Notes under the pieces: generated by a model
Database searches by the model: none
What the model saw: the letters and a program-made list of their open reading frames with translations, nothing else
What the model was told of the DNA's origin: nothing
Position numbers and translations under genes: made by a program
Shown here: positions 63,741 through 64,000 of the stretch, one piece after another
Position numbering within the stretch: the first letter of the stretch is position 1
Layout: every line of letters begins with the position of its first letter
DNA from: Aminobacter carboxidus
GTDB lineage: Bacteria; Pseudomonadota; Alphaproteobacteria; Rhizobiales; Rhizobiaceae
Assembly (NCBI RefSeq): GCF_014863355.1
Contig: NZ_JACZEP010000001.1
Span: 1,054,001 to 1,118,000 of the forward strand
Direction of reading: 5' to 3'
Length of the DNA: 64,000 nt

Positions 63741-64000
63741 TTGGATATAAGGCAAACCCTCCTGAAGGAACCTCAGCGCGAGCAGGGTGGCAAGCTTGCG
63801 GTAGAACGATTTGAATACCAGGCAGCTTGGGGGCTGTCACGGATACTCCAGCTTTACAAGAGTGGCGCGGACTTCGGGGTCGCGTTCGAGTTCCACGACG
63901 ACGTCCTCGAACTCGACAGCATAAGCAATCCCACGAAGATCACATTCTTCCAAGTGAAGACGCAGAAATCCGGCACATGGACGCTTTCCAGCATTTCGGC
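63741..64000 (+). CDS. DUF4297-like (Cap4-type) nuclease domain protein, 3' end outside window
   Basis: An open frame from a TTG at 63741 runs off the window; an in-frame stop lies just before it. The translation has EQGGKLAVERFEYQAAWGL, then FEFHDDVLELDSISNPTKI and FFQVKTQKSGTWTLSS. This is the start of the DUF4297 fold: G-G-x-x-A..YQ, the acidic D-D-V and the Q-V-K motif of a PD-(D/E)XK-type DNase used as effector in CBASS Cap4, Avs and similar systems. The start codon is uncertain; a CTG at 63762 is also possible. The downstream sensor domain is not visible. Confidence 0.75.
   Translation, partial: MDIRQTLLKEPQREQGGKLAVERFEYQAAWGLSRILQLYKSGADFGVAFEFHDDVLELDSISNPTKITFFQVKTQKSGTWTLSSIS

Overview
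The window looks like a chromosome segment from a high-GC alphaproteobacterium of the Hyphomicrobiales, most likely a Mesorhizobium or Aminobacter relative (family Phyllobacteriaceae). This rests on the gene families present (minCDE, a CoxD/CoxE/XdhC maturation block, a YeiH-type exporter, LpxO, DUF1127 and many small rhizobial hypothetical proteins) and on an intergenic repeat of a type recalled from Mesorhizobium near 4.83-4.88 kb. The taxon is inferred. No rRNA, tRNA or CRISPR array was seen.

Region 1 (1-34 kb) is ordinary core or flexible chromosome. 1-4752 is the tail of a molybdenum-hydroxylase maturation operon: MoxR/CoxD ATPase, CoxE VWA protein, two XdhC-family proteins and a molybdopterin-binding/MocA-like nucleotidyltransferase fusion. 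4.9-18.6 kb holds small single-gene units (hydrolases, DUF1176, DUF1127, a ParB-like protein, an SRPBCC protein, a YbaK-like deacylase, a GFA protein, an NlpC/P60-like protein, a GNAT, a kinase, a LysR plus YeiH exporter pair, a glycosyltransferase-like protein, an EamA transporter and a DUF1801 protein). 18.7-20.8 kb is an aldehyde dehydrogenase with a frameshifted YhhN gene upstream. 20.9-22.8 kb is minCDE. 25.2-33.0 kb is a LysR-controlled oligopeptide-type ABC uptake operon with an RraA-like aldolase in front and two half-size chromate transporters behind. A RidA protein ends the region.

Region 2 (about 34.2-51.4 kb, all genes on the minus strand) looks like a mobile defence element. Read in transcription order from 51.1 kb it has a small Cys-containing ORF, three tyrosine-recombinase-like genes (421, 664 and 683 aa) and a 169-aa basic coiled-coil protein, an arrangement like Tn554 TnpABC or the Gamma-Mobile-Trio. 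The cargo follows: a 1148-aa protein and a 2042-aa DEAH helicase with a DUF1998-type end, which together match the gene pair of a type III Druantia system (DruH and DruE). An internally deleted IS3-family element sits between the first two recombinase genes without breaking either.

Region 3 (51.5-63.5 kb) is one tightly packed six-gene minus-strand operon. In order it encodes an SF2 helicase with a C-terminal nuclease-like motif, a DUF262/HNH (GmrSD-like) protein, a PD-(D/E)XK protein resembling the PGN_0703 family, a 991-aa beta-type DNA methyltransferase, a Cys-rich protein and a RelE-like/UvrD helicase fusion. I do not recognise this six-gene set as a named system, and it is the best candidate here for an undescribed restriction-type defence system. 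Past it, on the plus strand, a gene cut by the window end (63741 onward) starts with a DUF4297-like nuclease domain, so the defence island continues.
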